Shown one piece after another: positions 6,606-15,108 of a DNA stretch of 38,629 nt. The translations under genes and the position numbers were made by a program. The notes under the pieces were generated by a model, which saw only the letters and a program-made list of their open reading frames with translations, was not told the origin of the DNA and ran no database searches. Every line of letters begins with the position of its first letter. The first letter of the stretch is position 1. Source of the stretch: M55B165 sp964423265 (GTDB taxonomy: Bacteria > Actinomycetota > Humimicrobiia > Humimicrobiales > Humimicrobiaceae); NCBI GenBank assembly GCA_964423265.1, contig CAYREF010000014.1, positions 1-38,629 on the forward strand. The letters are read 5' to 3'.

Positions 6606-8327
6606 TTGCATAAGCTAAGAAGTTTAGTTTCAAGCATAAACAACAGAGGTTATAAAGCATATAAAAAAATAAAGGGTGTGTATAATTTTCCCGACTTTAC
6701 CCTGTACATAGATTATGTGCAGGGTGATCCTTTCGCCTCACCGTCCAAGTTAAGGATTAGGGTCCCCCAGGCAAAAGCAGGCTTCGGCTATGAGTTATTT
6801 AAAAATAGATCTAGAAAAATTGCCTTAGAGGACTATATTACCCGCAGTTTTTCTAAAGCTATTAAAAAAGAAGCCGGAGGAAGAAAAGGCAGCGGGAAAT
6901 CCGGCTTGATTAATATTGATTGCGGAAAACAAGAAATACTCCAGCGGGCATCTTGCATAGTTGGAAAAAGTTATGTAGAGGCAAGGTTTTACTGCGGGCT
7001 TCCCGCCAGGGGAAGAAGAATTTTAGCTAACAACTGCCTGGTAATGTTAACAGAAGAAATACCAAAAATTGCCAAATCTTCCCTTTTCTACGCCAGCCTG
7101 GACCAGAATGAGGTAAAACAATTTGTAGAAACAGCAGAAGACCAGGATTACTTGAGAAACTTGCTAAAAGAAAAAAAACTAATAACTTTTATTAAAAACA
7201 GCTCTACACTTCCCAGAAGGACAGGAATTAGCGACAAGCCCCTTCCTGAAGATAAAGCAGTCCTATTTAAATCTCCCCCCGAACTGGAAATTGAGCTTAA
7301 AGCTCCCAATGCTGGAAAAGTAAAGGGAATGGGAATACCTGAAGGTATCTCCCTTATAATAGGAGGCGGGTTCCACGGCAAAACGACCCTGCTTTCAGCC
7401 ATACAGAGAGGTGTATATAACCACATACCAGGAGACGGCAGGGAATATGTGGTAACCGTAGAAGGCGCAGTAAAGATAAGGGCAGAAGAAGGCAGGAATA
7501 TACAAAAAGATGACATATCACCATTTATCTCCAATCTTCCCTTTGGGAAAAATACGGAAAAGTTCAGCACAGCAGATGCCAGCGGAAGCACATCCCAGGC
7601 AGCAAACATAATTGAAGCCCTGGAATGCAGGGCAGATCTTCTCCTTTTAGATGAAGATACTTCAGCTACTAATTTCCTGATAAGGGATGAGATAATGCAA
7701 AAAATAGTGGCTAAGGAGAAAGAGCCCATTACCCCTTTTATTGACCAAGTAAGAAACATTTATGACAAATTCAGGACATCAACAGTCCTGGTTATGGGAG
7801 GTGCAGGAGACTATTTTGAGGTTGCAGACACTGTAATCCTTATGGATTCATATCTGCCCCATATTGTTACCAGCGATGCCAAGGATATAATAAGCAAAAG
7901 AAAAGATGTCAGAAAGAAAGAATCCCCACAAACTTTTAAGGATATAACAGAAAGGATACCCCTGGCTTCCAGCATTAACCCCTACAAAGGCAGGAAAAAG
8001 AAAATCAAATCAAGAGGGCTGGATAATATCATGTTTGGTTTTGAAAAGATAGACCTCTCTTCTGTAGAACAAATAGTTGATCCAAGCCAGGTAAACTCCA
8101 TATCCAATATCATAAGCTATGCTTTATATAAAAAATACTTTGACGGAGAACATACAATTTATCAAGTTTTAGGCAAAGTATTTGAAGATATTAAGGAAAA
8201 TGGCCTAGAAATAATATCACCTTTTAAGAATCAGCATCCCGGTAGTTATGCCTTACCCAGGATATTTGAAACTGCAGCAGCACTAAACAGGTTAAGGAGC
8301 CTAAAAGTCAGGCAGAAAAACAGCTAA
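6606..8327 (+). CDS. COG3044-type ABC-class ATPase
   Basis: The 573-aa protein matches the 'predicted ATPase of the ABC class' family, whose physiological role is unsettled. The N-terminal domain has the family's RGYKAYKKIKG and YVQGDPFASPSKLR motifs (about 14-52). A Walker A, GGGFHGKTT, is at 253-261. A non-standard signature region, DASGSTSQAANI, is at 324-335, and Walker B DLLLLDEDTSATN at 344-356. A C-terminal domain follows. There are no membrane segments, so it is not a transporter subunit by itself. The likely start is TTG at 6606, matching the family's N-terminus; GGAG lies 13 nt upstream. It converges with the next gene. Confidence 0.85.
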   Translation: MHKLRSLVSSINNRGYKAYKKIKGVYNFPDFTLYIDYVQGDPFASPSKLRIRVPQAKAGFGYELFKNRSRKIALEDYITRSFSKAIKKEAGGRKGSGKSGLINIDCGKQEILQRASCIVGKSYVEARFYCGLPARGRRILANNCLVMLTEEIPKIAKSSLFYASLDQNEVKQFVETAEDQDYLRNLLKEKKLITFIKNSSTLPRRTGISDKPLPEDKAVLFKSPPELEIELKAPNAGKVKGMGIPEGISLIIGGGFHGKTTLLSAIQRGVYNHIPGDGREYVVTVEGAVKIRAEEGRNIQKDDISPFISNLPFGKNTEKFSTADASGSTSQAANIIEALECRADLLLLDEDTSATNFLIRDEIMQKIVAKEKEPITPFIDQVRNIYDKFRTSTVLVMGGAGDYFEVADTVILMDSYLPHIVTSDAKDIISKRKDVRKKESPQTFKDITERIPLASSINPYKGRKKKIKSRGLDNIMFGFEKIDLSSVEQIVDPSQVNSISNIISYALYKKYFDGEHTIYQVLGKVFEDIKENGLEIISPFKNQHPGSYALPRIFETAAALNRLRSLKVRQKNS

Positions 8328-8390
8328 AGCCGGCAAGCATTTATATACCCAATTTTTTTAATTATCTCTAGGCAGTTACATGATAAAGGG

Positions 8391-10142
8391 TCATCCGTAA
8401 AGCTCTTCCAGAAGCTTTTTTGCTGCTTCCTCTGGCCCCTTCATTTCAAAATTCTTAATCCCTAGCCTGGTCCTTATCTGTCCAACTTTAATATTATGGT
8501 CAAAAAAAGCCTTAAAATATTTCTGTGCTAAGCTTTCGTGTAAACTCTTATACTGTGGAGGACCAAATATATTTGCAAAGTATGAATGGGTCAAGCCCAC
8601 TGAGGTAGTAGTGCCCTTGCTCATTACATTTCCTTCCCTAAAAATGTTTAGGGCCTCCTCATAATCATTAAAATATTCAATTACGGGATGGTCATCATCT
8701 ATGTCCTCATAATTATTGGCATATAGGATGGCGTCAATATTCCAGCCATTTAAAATATTATCAACTGTGGTAACCGGGAGGACAATCCTTGAGTTGGTAA
8801 GATTAGGGCTCATAATAATTGCCCTATCCACCTGGCCAAAAGCATATCCTGGTGCCAGGTCATCCAGCCGCAGGAAAGCTCCAATCTCGGTTCCATATCC
8901 TTTTATGCTGTTTCCCTCTATATTTATGGATCCCATATCATCAGCAATAATGGTCATATCCCTAATATATTCTTCCCCTAAAATCCGGAAAGCTTCCAAG
9001 GTTTCAGACTTTCCAGCTCCCGAATCACCAATCAATATAATATTTGAACTTTTACCATTATTTAATAATATATTCACCATAGCTCCGTGGAAGGGAAGCC
9101 TTCCCCGCTTCATCATTTTGATGTTATGCAAAGTTAGAACCATTTTTTTAAGGTACCCAAAGTATCCGAACCTATCTTCGTTTGGGGCCGCTGCAACCAA
9201 TAAATCATCTTCTTCATCATCAAAAAAAACGGTAGGGAAATTCCCAATATTGTTAATGGAATCTGGCTCAACTCCAAATAAATATACCGCATCAGGCTTA
9301 TTTTCAAGCTCAGAATCCTCTACCAGCTCAAATAAGTTGCATAAGGAAAAACCCAGCTCAAAGAATTTCTGATGAAAATAAATGTAAATATTTAGGGGAC
9401 CCACCTTGGCAGGATAACATAGCCATTCACCTGAGTTGATATCTACCAAATCTATGGGGTTTACATCAATTTTCTCGAATTGCCCTGTCCTTTTATTCAT
9501 GGGCGGATTTAAAACCAATGGAGGGTAAAGCAGGGTTTGTCTCAATATTGGTATATTTTTTAACTTTGCTAAATATTTATTTGGAAAGTTAACTTTTTTG
9601 GGTAACGCAATTCCTGCTACCTCCGAGCCCGCCCTTACCTGACGGTATACCCTTGGATGCTTTCCGCTAATATTCTCCTGTATGTCCCGGTAAGTGCCCC
9701 TTATAAGATGGGTTAGTTTCTCAACCGTTTCATTGAAAGTCCTGTAGGGTCTTTTATCCACCTTTTCAATGTCAGAGCTGCAAACTACAAACCTGTCGTA
9801 ATCCCGCCAGAAATTATAAAGGTATTCTACAAACTCATTTAACAAATTCTTATTCTCTAAAAAAACCCTGGACTCCTTATATAAATTGGAGACTAGATTA
9901 GATTCTATCTTGGTTAAAGCCTTCAAGGTTTCAGCTAAGTTTTGCACTCCCCTCTCATTGACCTGCTTATTTTTAAAAATGCCAAGAAGGGGTGAGCTCT
10001 GGCGCTTTAATTTTTTTACACACCTTTTTAAGACCTCCAGAAATAATTTGCTCTCCACCAGCTCTTCTGGAGTTTCACAAATTCTCCTCTTTATCTTAAT
10101 GACTACTTTCCTGTCAAATATCTTATGAGTATAGATATCCAT
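8391..10142 (-). CDS. HprK/PEPCK-superfamily P-loop protein
   Basis: The 583-aa protein's C-terminal half carries the kinase core of the HPr kinase / PEP carboxykinase superfamily. PFHGAMV (about 350-356) precedes a Walker A GDSGAGKSE (372-380), which is closer to HprK (GDSGxGKSE) than to PckA. IIADDMGSI (398-406) supplies the paired acidic metal ligands. The long N-terminal half is unrecognised. Related proteins are often annotated 'phosphoenolpyruvate carboxykinase (ATP)', but the long N-terminal half argues for a different substrate. No HPr or PTS gene is visible nearby. It starts at ATG 10142 without a good ribosome-binding site, 31 nt beyond tRNA-Arg, so both may be co-transcribed. Confidence 0.7.
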   Translation of the reverse strand: MDIYTHKIFDRKVVIKIKRRICETPEELVESKLFLEVLKRCVKKLKRQSSPLLGIFKNKQVNERGVQNLAETLKALTKIESNLVSNLYKESRVFLENKNLLNEFVEYLYNFWRDYDRFVVCSSDIEKVDKRPYRTFNETVEKLTHLIRGTYRDIQENISGKHPRVYRQVRAGSEVAGIALPKKVNFPNKYLAKLKNIPILRQTLLYPPLVLNPPMNKRTGQFEKIDVNPIDLVDINSGEWLCYPAKVGPLNIYIYFHQKFFELGFSLCNLFELVEDSELENKPDAVYLFGVEPDSINNIGNFPTVFFDDEEDDLLVAAAPNEDRFGYFGYLKKMVLTLHNIKMMKRGRLPFHGAMVNILLNNGKSSNIILIGDSGAGKSETLEAFRILGEEYIRDMTIIADDMGSINIEGNSIKGYGTEIGAFLRLDDLAPGYAFGQVDRAIIMSPNLTNSRIVLPVTTVDNILNGWNIDAILYANNYEDIDDDHPVIEYFNDYEEALNIFREGNVMSKGTTTSVGLTHSYFANIFGPPQYKSLHESLAQKYFKAFFDHNIKVGQIRTRLGIKNFEMKGPEEAAKKLLEELYG

Positions 10143-10173
10143 ATTAAGTTAAAAATCTTTTTTAATAAATAAA

Positions 10174-10250
10174 TGGCGCGCCTGGGAGGATTCGAACCCC
10201 CAACCTTCGGATTCGTAGTCCACTGCTCTATCCAGTTGAGCTACAGGCGC
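10174..10250 (-). tRNA. tRNA-Arg(ACG)
   Basis: Acceptor GCGCCTG/CAGGCGC, discriminator G and encoded CCA; D-stem GCTC/GAGC; anticodon loop CTACGAA (anticodon ACG); T-arm GGTTCGAATCC. It decodes CGN codons after A34 deamination by TadA. Confidence 0.95.
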
Positions 10251-10275
10251 CCAGGTTAAGGTTAATGCCTATAAA

Positions 10276-10304
10276 TTTATAACAAAAATAGTTTCCAAAA
10301 TCAA
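10276..10304 (-). promoter_or_regulatory. Promoter of tRNA-Arg
   Basis: TTGATT (10304-10299), a 17-bp spacer and TATAAA (10281-10276) lie 25 nt upstream of the tRNA-Arg 5' end on the minus strand. The promoter may also serve the HprK/PEPCK-like gene behind it. Confidence 0.6.
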
Positions 10305-10481
10305 TTAATTAGATCTTGCCCATTTAATTTTTTCCAATTAAAGAATATTTAATTGAAACTTTCTCTGGCTTCTAGAATTACGGCAGAAACCCTTAAGATC
10401 CTTTAAATATATCAGGCGCTTCATTTAGGGAAAGCATAAATAAATTCCGGATTACCTGAAATCACCAGCCTAAAATTGCTA

Positions 10482-10571
10482 TGGCGGAGGGGGAGGGATT
10501 TGAACCCCCGGAGAGAAAACCCTCAACGGTTTTCAAGACCGCCGCAATCAACCAGACTCTGCCACCCCTCC
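10482..10571 (-). tRNA. tRNA-Ser(UGA)
   Basis: Class II cloverleaf: acceptor GGAGGGG/CCCCTCC, discriminator G and encoded CCA; anticodon loop CTTGAAA (anticodon TGA) on stem GCGGT/ACCGT; long variable arm; T-loop TTCAAAT. It lies 41 bp downstream of serS on the same strand. The 230 bp between it and tRNA-Arg hold the tRNA-Arg promoter and no gene. Confidence 0.95.
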
Positions 10572-10612
10572 CAGGCAACATATTATACACGTTTTTAAGG
10601 ATAAATAAAATC

Positions 10613-11878
10613 TTACTTCTCTGGCCTGATAATATCTTTGCCGCCCATGTATGGGGCCAGGGCATCAGGGATCTTAATATTCCCTTCTTCGGTCTGATAG
10701 TTTTCATATATGGCTATCAATGTCCTGCCTATGGCACAAGCAGTACTATTCATGGTATGGACAAAGTTTTTTTTGCCTTCATCTCTGTATTTTATGTTCA
10801 GCCTTCTGGCCTGGTAATCAGTATCATGGCTGCATGATGCAAGCTCCCTGTATTTTTGCTGGCCAGGAAGCCAGGCTTCTAGGTCATATTTTTTAGCATT
10901 AGGGTTGCCGATATCCCCGGTACACATATTCATTATCCGGTAATGAAGACCCAAACCTAAAATAATTTCTTCTACTATATCCCTTAAGTAGTCATAATCA
11001 TCCCAGGATTGTTCAGGTTTTGAGAATATAAACATCTCAATCTTGTCAAACTGGTGTACTCTAAACATTCCGCCCATATCTTTACCGTAGGTTCCAGCTT
11101 CCCTCCTATAGCAGGGTGAAAAGCCGGCATACTTTATAGGCAGGTCCCCAACATCCAAAAATTCGCCGGCATGGTAAGCACACAAAGGCACCTCTGAAGT
11201 GCCAATTAGGTACAAGTCATCCAGTTCCGTTTTGTAATACTGGGTTTTCTCAGCCGGGAAAAACCCGGTCCCGTACATTGCTTCTTTTTTAACTAGCGAG
11301 GGCGGAACCATGGGAACAAATCCCTTTTTTAAAAGTAAATCAAAAACATAACCAATCAGGGCAAACTCAAGCAAGACTGCCTCATTTTTTAAAAAAACAA
11401 ACCTTGATCCGGAAACCTTGGCTGCCCTATCCTCATCCAAAATATCAAGGTGGGTCCCCAGCTGTATATGGTTTTTGGGTTTAAAGCTAAAATCCGGTTT
11501 CTCCCCCTTAAAATATTCGACAACATTATCCTCTTCGCCCTTCCCTGCAGGAGTGCTGAGGTGAGATATATTAGGGTAATTTGCAAGGCTTTCAAAAAAT
11601 TTTTGCTCAACTTCCTTAAGCTCTTCTTCTAGCAGCTGCAATTCCTTGTTTAATTCTTTCATCTGCTTGATTAAACTGTCCTTCTTTTCCCCTTTTAGGG
11701 TAGGAATTTCTTTGCTTGCATCATTTTTCCTTGACCTTAGTTCATCCACTTTAAAGATTAGTTTCCTTCTCTTTTCATCTAACTCTATATCCCTGTCTAC
11801 ATCTATTTTCATTCCCCTTTTTTTTATTTCTTCCCTTATTATTTCCGGGTTTTCTCTCAATAATTCTAAATCTATCAC
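10613..11878 (-). CDS. serS: Seryl-tRNA synthetase
   Basis: It charges tRNA-Ser with serine. The 421-aa protein has the N-terminal tRNA-binding helical arm (coiled coil, about 25-105) and the class II catalytic core: motif 2 FSPCYRREAGTYGKD, the GTSEVPLCAYH serine-site region, and motif 3 CAIGRTLIAIYENYQ followed by IPDALAPYMGG. The start is GTG, immediately after the TAA of pheA with no gap, with AAAGG about 8 nt upstream inside pheA; the two are translationally coupled. A tRNA-Ser gene follows it. Confidence 0.96.
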   Translation of the reverse strand: MIDLELLRENPEIIREEIKKRGMKIDVDRDIELDEKRRKLIFKVDELRSRKNDASKEIPTLKGEKKDSLIKQMKELNKELQLLEEELKEVEQKFFESLANYPNISHLSTPAGKGEEDNVVEYFKGEKPDFSFKPKNHIQLGTHLDILDEDRAAKVSGSRFVFLKNEAVLLEFALIGYVFDLLLKKGFVPMVPPSLVKKEAMYGTGFFPAEKTQYYKTELDDLYLIGTSEVPLCAYHAGEFLDVGDLPIKYAGFSPCYRREAGTYGKDMGGMFRVHQFDKIEMFIFSKPEQSWDDYDYLRDIVEEIILGLGLHYRIMNMCTGDIGNPNAKKYDLEAWLPGQQKYRELASCSHDTDYQARRLNIKYRDEGKKNFVHTMNSTACAIGRTLIAIYENYQTEEGNIKIPDALAPYMGGKDIIRPEK

Positions 11879-12727
11879 TTATAGCCTTTCTTGTTTATCT
11901 TTCCAAACAGGATAAGAGCCTAATATTTTAACCATATATACTTTTTTCCTCAACACCTCAATAGCACTGAATAATTCATCATCATGGATATGGCCATCAA
12001 CATCTATCATAAACACGTAATCCCCCAGGTCTTTTTTTGCTGGTCTGGACTCCAGCCTGGTAAGGTTTATATTCCTCTCAGCGAACTCTTTTAGTATATT
12101 ATATAAGCTACCTGGCTTGTCTTTTTTTAAAAAACAGACCAGCGAAGTTTTATCATCTCCCGTTTTAGGTGGAATGTAGGTCCCCACAAAAACAAACCTG
12201 GTCTTATTCCCCTTATTATCCTCAATATCTGTGGCAATTATGTCCAGATCGTAAATCCTTGCTGCTGTTTTTGTTCCAATGGCAGCCGTTTCTTCATCCA
12301 TTTCAATTAATTTTTTAACTGCCTCGGCAGTGCTATTGGCAGCAATAATTTTTGCATTGGGAAAATTGGTCAATAAATAATTTCTGCACTGTGCAGTGGC
12401 ATGGGGATGAGAAATTATGTTTTTTATGTTGCCTATTTTCAGTTTCTTCTTGCCTATCAAGCTATGCTTGATAGGAATGGTAATCTCCCTTACGATCTTC
12501 GATTCGCTTTCAAAAGTTAAGATGTCCTGTGTAATATTTACAGAGCCTTCTATGGAATTTTCTATGGGAACCAGGCCTTCACCTGCTTTTCCCATGTCCA
12601 CGTATTTTACCACCTCAGTAACAGTAGATAAGGGTATTTTTTCAACCTCCTGGGTATTTTTTATAAAAATGTCCAGGGCTTCTTCGGTAAAAGTCCCTTC
12701 TGGCCCTAAAAATGCTATCTTTTTCAT
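11879..12727 (-). CDS. pheA: Prephenate dehydratase
   Basis: It converts prephenate to phenylpyruvate in phenylalanine synthesis. The 282-aa protein has the dehydratase domain (FLGPEGTFTEEAL at the start, PIENSIEGSV, and the catalytic NKTRFVFVG block) and a C-terminal ACT domain (DKPGSLYNILKEF ... LTRLESRP), the usual site of feedback inhibition by phenylalanine. There is no chorismate mutase domain, so this is the monofunctional form. It ends exactly where serS begins. No attenuator or T-box was seen upstream. Confidence 0.95.
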   Translation of the reverse strand: MKKIAFLGPEGTFTEEALDIFIKNTQEVEKIPLSTVTEVVKYVDMGKAGEGLVPIENSIEGSVNITQDILTFESESKIVREITIPIKHSLIGKKKLKIGNIKNIISHPHATAQCRNYLLTNFPNAKIIAANSTAEAVKKLIEMDEETAAIGTKTAARIYDLDIIATDIEDNKGNKTRFVFVGTYIPPKTGDDKTSLVCFLKKDKPGSLYNILKEFAERNINLTRLESRPAKKDLGDYVFMIDVDGHIHDDELFSAIEVLRKKVYMVKILGSYPVWKDKQERL

Positions 12728-12810
12728 AATTAAATTATCTTTTCTAAGATTTTGATTTAAAAATTATATAATATTAACAGGGTATTATAAAGGGGGTGTT
12801 GAGCCTATTC

Positions 12811-13020
12811 TCACTTAAAAAATTTAATTGACAAAACCAGCGCTCCGGCTAGCCATGCTCCCACAATTAAAAGGTCTTTCCATATCCACACTATTCCCTT
12901 TCCCTCTACTGCTACCATTCTGAATGCATCATTTAAGTGGGTAGAGGGTAAAATTCTAGAAACAACTTCCAGATTGCCATAATATTTAGACAGATTTTTA
13001 GCTTCTGCTATATTGTCCAC
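12811..13020 (-). pseudogene. ABC transporter deletion scar (ATPase start fused to permease end)
   Basis: The 69-codon frame starts with an ABC ATPase N-terminus (AKNLSKYYGNLE, compare VKNLTKNYGNL in the intact ATPase at 36602-37534). It switches at about residue 19 to the C-terminus of an ABC-2 type permease (VVSRILPSTHLNDAFRMV, then a transmembrane helix ending LSIKFFK). The ATPase core and most of the permease are missing. The simplest reading is an in-frame internal deletion of a two-gene operon. It starts at GTG 13020 with CAGGA upstream and could still make a one-helix peptide. Confidence 0.7.
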
Positions 13021-13062
13021 TTATCCTGCCAGGGATTATCCCTATTATTAAATTAAAATATT

Positions 13063-14007
13063 TTATGGCAGAAAATCTTTCGGGTTTTCTGGAATGCCAT
13101 CAACAAGAACTTCATAATGCAGGTGCGGCCCGGTACTATTTCCGGTATTTCCCATCAGCCCTATTACATCTCCCTGCTTAACTTCGTCTCCAACCTCCAC
13201 CTTTATCTTGCTCAGGTGGGCATAAACGGTATTATAGCCAAAGCCATGGAATATGATTACTTTCTTTCCATATCCGCCGTGATATCCAGTATAGATTACT
13301 ATGCCGCTTGCTGTGGTATTAATTGGTGTGCCGGTACTATTTGCAATATCAAGCCCTTTATGGGTGTGCCCCCACCTCCGCTCACCAAACAGTGAGGTCA
13401 CCCTTCCCCAAGTGGGCCATATTGATGGAGTGTGCTCCATCAAATATATATAATCTTCTATGTTTTTCTTATCCTCGGATAGCTTTTCAGATAGCCCGGG
13501 AGCAACTTCTAGCAGCTCGTCAAGAAGTGCATCTATGTCATCCAGCTCCTGCTCCTGGTCCATGGTATAGAAAAATACTTCTGAGGGGTTATTTTCAAGC
13601 TCAATATCAGCATTAAGGTCTGTATTATATACTGCCACTTCCTGTTTAAATCCACCCTCGCCAGTTATATCCCTAACCACCCTGTCAAGTTCCTCTACCT
13701 CTTTTAAGTAATTTTCTAGTATCTTTGTCTTTGTCTCTATTTCTGAAGTTTTCTTTTCAAGGTTTTCAAGCTCGACAGTTTTGTAATTTACCTTATATTC
13801 AATTCTCTCCAGCTCGGCAATTTTTTCCTCAAGCTTTTGTTGGGTTATAAAAAGGTTTGATACAAGAATTATTCCAGCGGCAAGCACGATCACCCCTAAT
13901 ACGTAGAGGCACCTTAAAAAATTAAATGAAATTTTAAATTTCCTTACCCTTGACTTTGCGTCAGATATTAGGAGTAAGGTAAACGATTTGCCTTTTTTAT
14001 CATCCAT
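13063..14007 (-). CDS. Membrane-anchored M23 family peptidase (LytM/murein hydrolase type)
   Basis: A cell-wall peptidase or activator. The 314-aa protein has a basic N-terminus, one transmembrane helix (about 33-54), a coiled coil (about 55-115), and a C-terminal M23 domain. Zinc and catalytic residues are intact: His216 and Asp220 in HTHKGLD, His264 in YAHLS, and His295/His297 in GPHLHYEV. The domain is therefore probably active on peptidoglycan cross-bridges outside the membrane. The coiled coil plus M23 layout resembles EnvC/NlpD-like or sporulation/division peptidases; the exact role is unknown. Confidence 0.87.
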   Translation of the reverse strand: MDDKKGKSFTLLLISDAKSRVRKFKISFNFLRCLYVLGVIVLAAGIILVSNLFITQQKLEEKIAELERIEYKVNYKTVELENLEKKTSEIETKTKILENYLKEVEELDRVVRDITGEGGFKQEVAVYNTDLNADIELENNPSEVFFYTMDQEQELDDIDALLDELLEVAPGLSEKLSEDKKNIEDYIYLMEHTPSIWPTWGRVTSLFGERRWGHTHKGLDIANSTGTPINTTASGIVIYTGYHGGYGKKVIIFHGFGYNTVYAHLSKIKVEVGDEVKQGDVIGLMGNTGNSTGPHLHYEVLVDGIPENPKDFLP

Positions 14008-14104
14008 AAAATCCCTAAATATTTACAAATCGATAGACATTATAACTTATATCCCTAGTTTATAAAACCTCTTATACAAATTTTTTGTATTTAGAGATTC
14101 AAAT

Positions 14105-15100
14105 TTACTTCAGGAAATATTTTCTGAGCATCCTTACAGACTTTACCCCGTCCTGGCTCTCTAAAAGATTTCTTATCTCTTCTTCATCAATTTCTGATAG
14201 GAGCTTCCTTATACGTTTTATAAATTCTATTGACTCAGTTGCGGCACCATATGCATCTTCCCTGAAAGGAAACATGTCCAAAACTATAGGGCCGCTGTAA
14301 CCAGTCTTTTCCAGCCAGTACATAAACTCAACCATCTCAAAGGGATGCACAGAGCCCACCATCATGTCATCATCCCAAACCTTGTAATTATCATTAACAT
14401 GCACGTAAAAAAGCTTATCTCCTGCCAGCTTGCAAATAGCTGCCGATTCAGAGATATTCTCCCCAGCAGTATAACCGTGGCCAGTATCAATAAGTATTCC
14501 TACATTATCCTTTCCAACCTTTTCTGCTACAAATAGCATCTTTGCGGCAGAAGCAGTAAATATATGGGTCCTTGGCTCCCTAGGCTTGTACTCCAGTGCT
14601 ATCTTTATGCCCTTTTTTTCTGCATAATCTGCAGCGTCAGCTACCGTATCTATTATTTGCTGCCACCCCCAAATATAGTCTGTCTGGAAGGGATAATCAT
14701 AACCGTCCTGGCCAAACCATAAGTCCACCATACCGCAGTCCAGGGCTTCAGCTAAGTCTATTGATTCCATTACTTTTTTGTATCCCAGTTCCCTTGATTC
14801 CTTTATGGGGGAAGCAACTGATCCTCTGCCAAATTCAGGCAGGGAATTAACATCTGCTGTAACAATAAATGTTTTCAGCCCGTATTTCTTAAGTATTCTT
14901 CCTACTTCTTCTACATTATCTTTTGATACATCCCAATCCCCATAAAGGTCTACCCCTTTTATGTCTTTATTTTTGGACATAAGCTTTATCTTGTCTTCAA
15001 AGCTAGAGGGCTTTTTATAGCCCTGAGAGAGAAACCTGTCCGGGCATTGGCTCCATAGGGCTATAGTTGTGCCAAACTCAATTTCATTTTTAATGTTCAT
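14105..15100 (-). CDS. Sugar-phosphate isomerase/epimerase, xylose-isomerase-like TIM barrel
   Basis: The 331-aa protein belongs to the AP-endonuclease-2/xylose isomerase-like TIM barrel group. Metal-site motifs are IALEYKP (Glu), ILIDTGHG (Asp and His), and YVHVNDN plus a late LDMFP strand. The substrate cannot be told from sequence; members include rhamnose isomerases, ketose epimerases and inosose-pathway enzymes. AGGTGAT lies just before the ATG. It is 8 bp downstream of the membrane-anchored protein gene, so they share an operon. Confidence 0.75.
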   Translation of the reverse strand: MNIKNEIEFGTTIALWSQCPDRFLSQGYKKPSSFEDKIKLMSKNKDIKGVDLYGDWDVSKDNVEEVGRILKKYGLKTFIVTADVNSLPEFGRGSVASPIKESRELGYKKVMESIDLAEALDCGMVDLWFGQDGYDYPFQTDYIWGWQQIIDTVADAADYAEKKGIKIALEYKPREPRTHIFTASAAKMLFVAEKVGKDNVGILIDTGHGYTAGENISESAAICKLAGDKLFYVHVNDNYKVWDDDMMVGSVHPFEMVEFMYWLEKTGYSGPIVLDMFPFREDAYGAATESIEFIKRIRKLLSEIDEEEIRNLLESQDGVKSVRMLRKYFLK

Positions 15101-15108
15101 AAAATCAC

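Noticed and set aside
7148..7759. Long open frame (203 codons) on the minus strand inside the ABC ATPase gene
   Set aside because: It lies wholly opposite a well-supported gene with intact Walker motifs, and its translation is Ser/Pro-rich without any motif.
8716..9372. Open frame (218 codons) on the plus strand opposite the HprK/PEPCK-like gene
   Set aside because: It is antisense to the P-loop gene and has low-complexity Ser-rich composition; an antisense shadow.
10341..10365. Hairpin CAATTAAA/TTTAATTG between tRNA-Ser(UGA) and tRNA-Arg
   Set aside because: An all-AT stem with no proper U-tract; not reported as a terminator.
10462..10707. Minus-strand 81-codon frame across tRNA-Ser(UGA) and the serS end
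   Set aside because: It is a frame shadow of serS and the tRNA gene.
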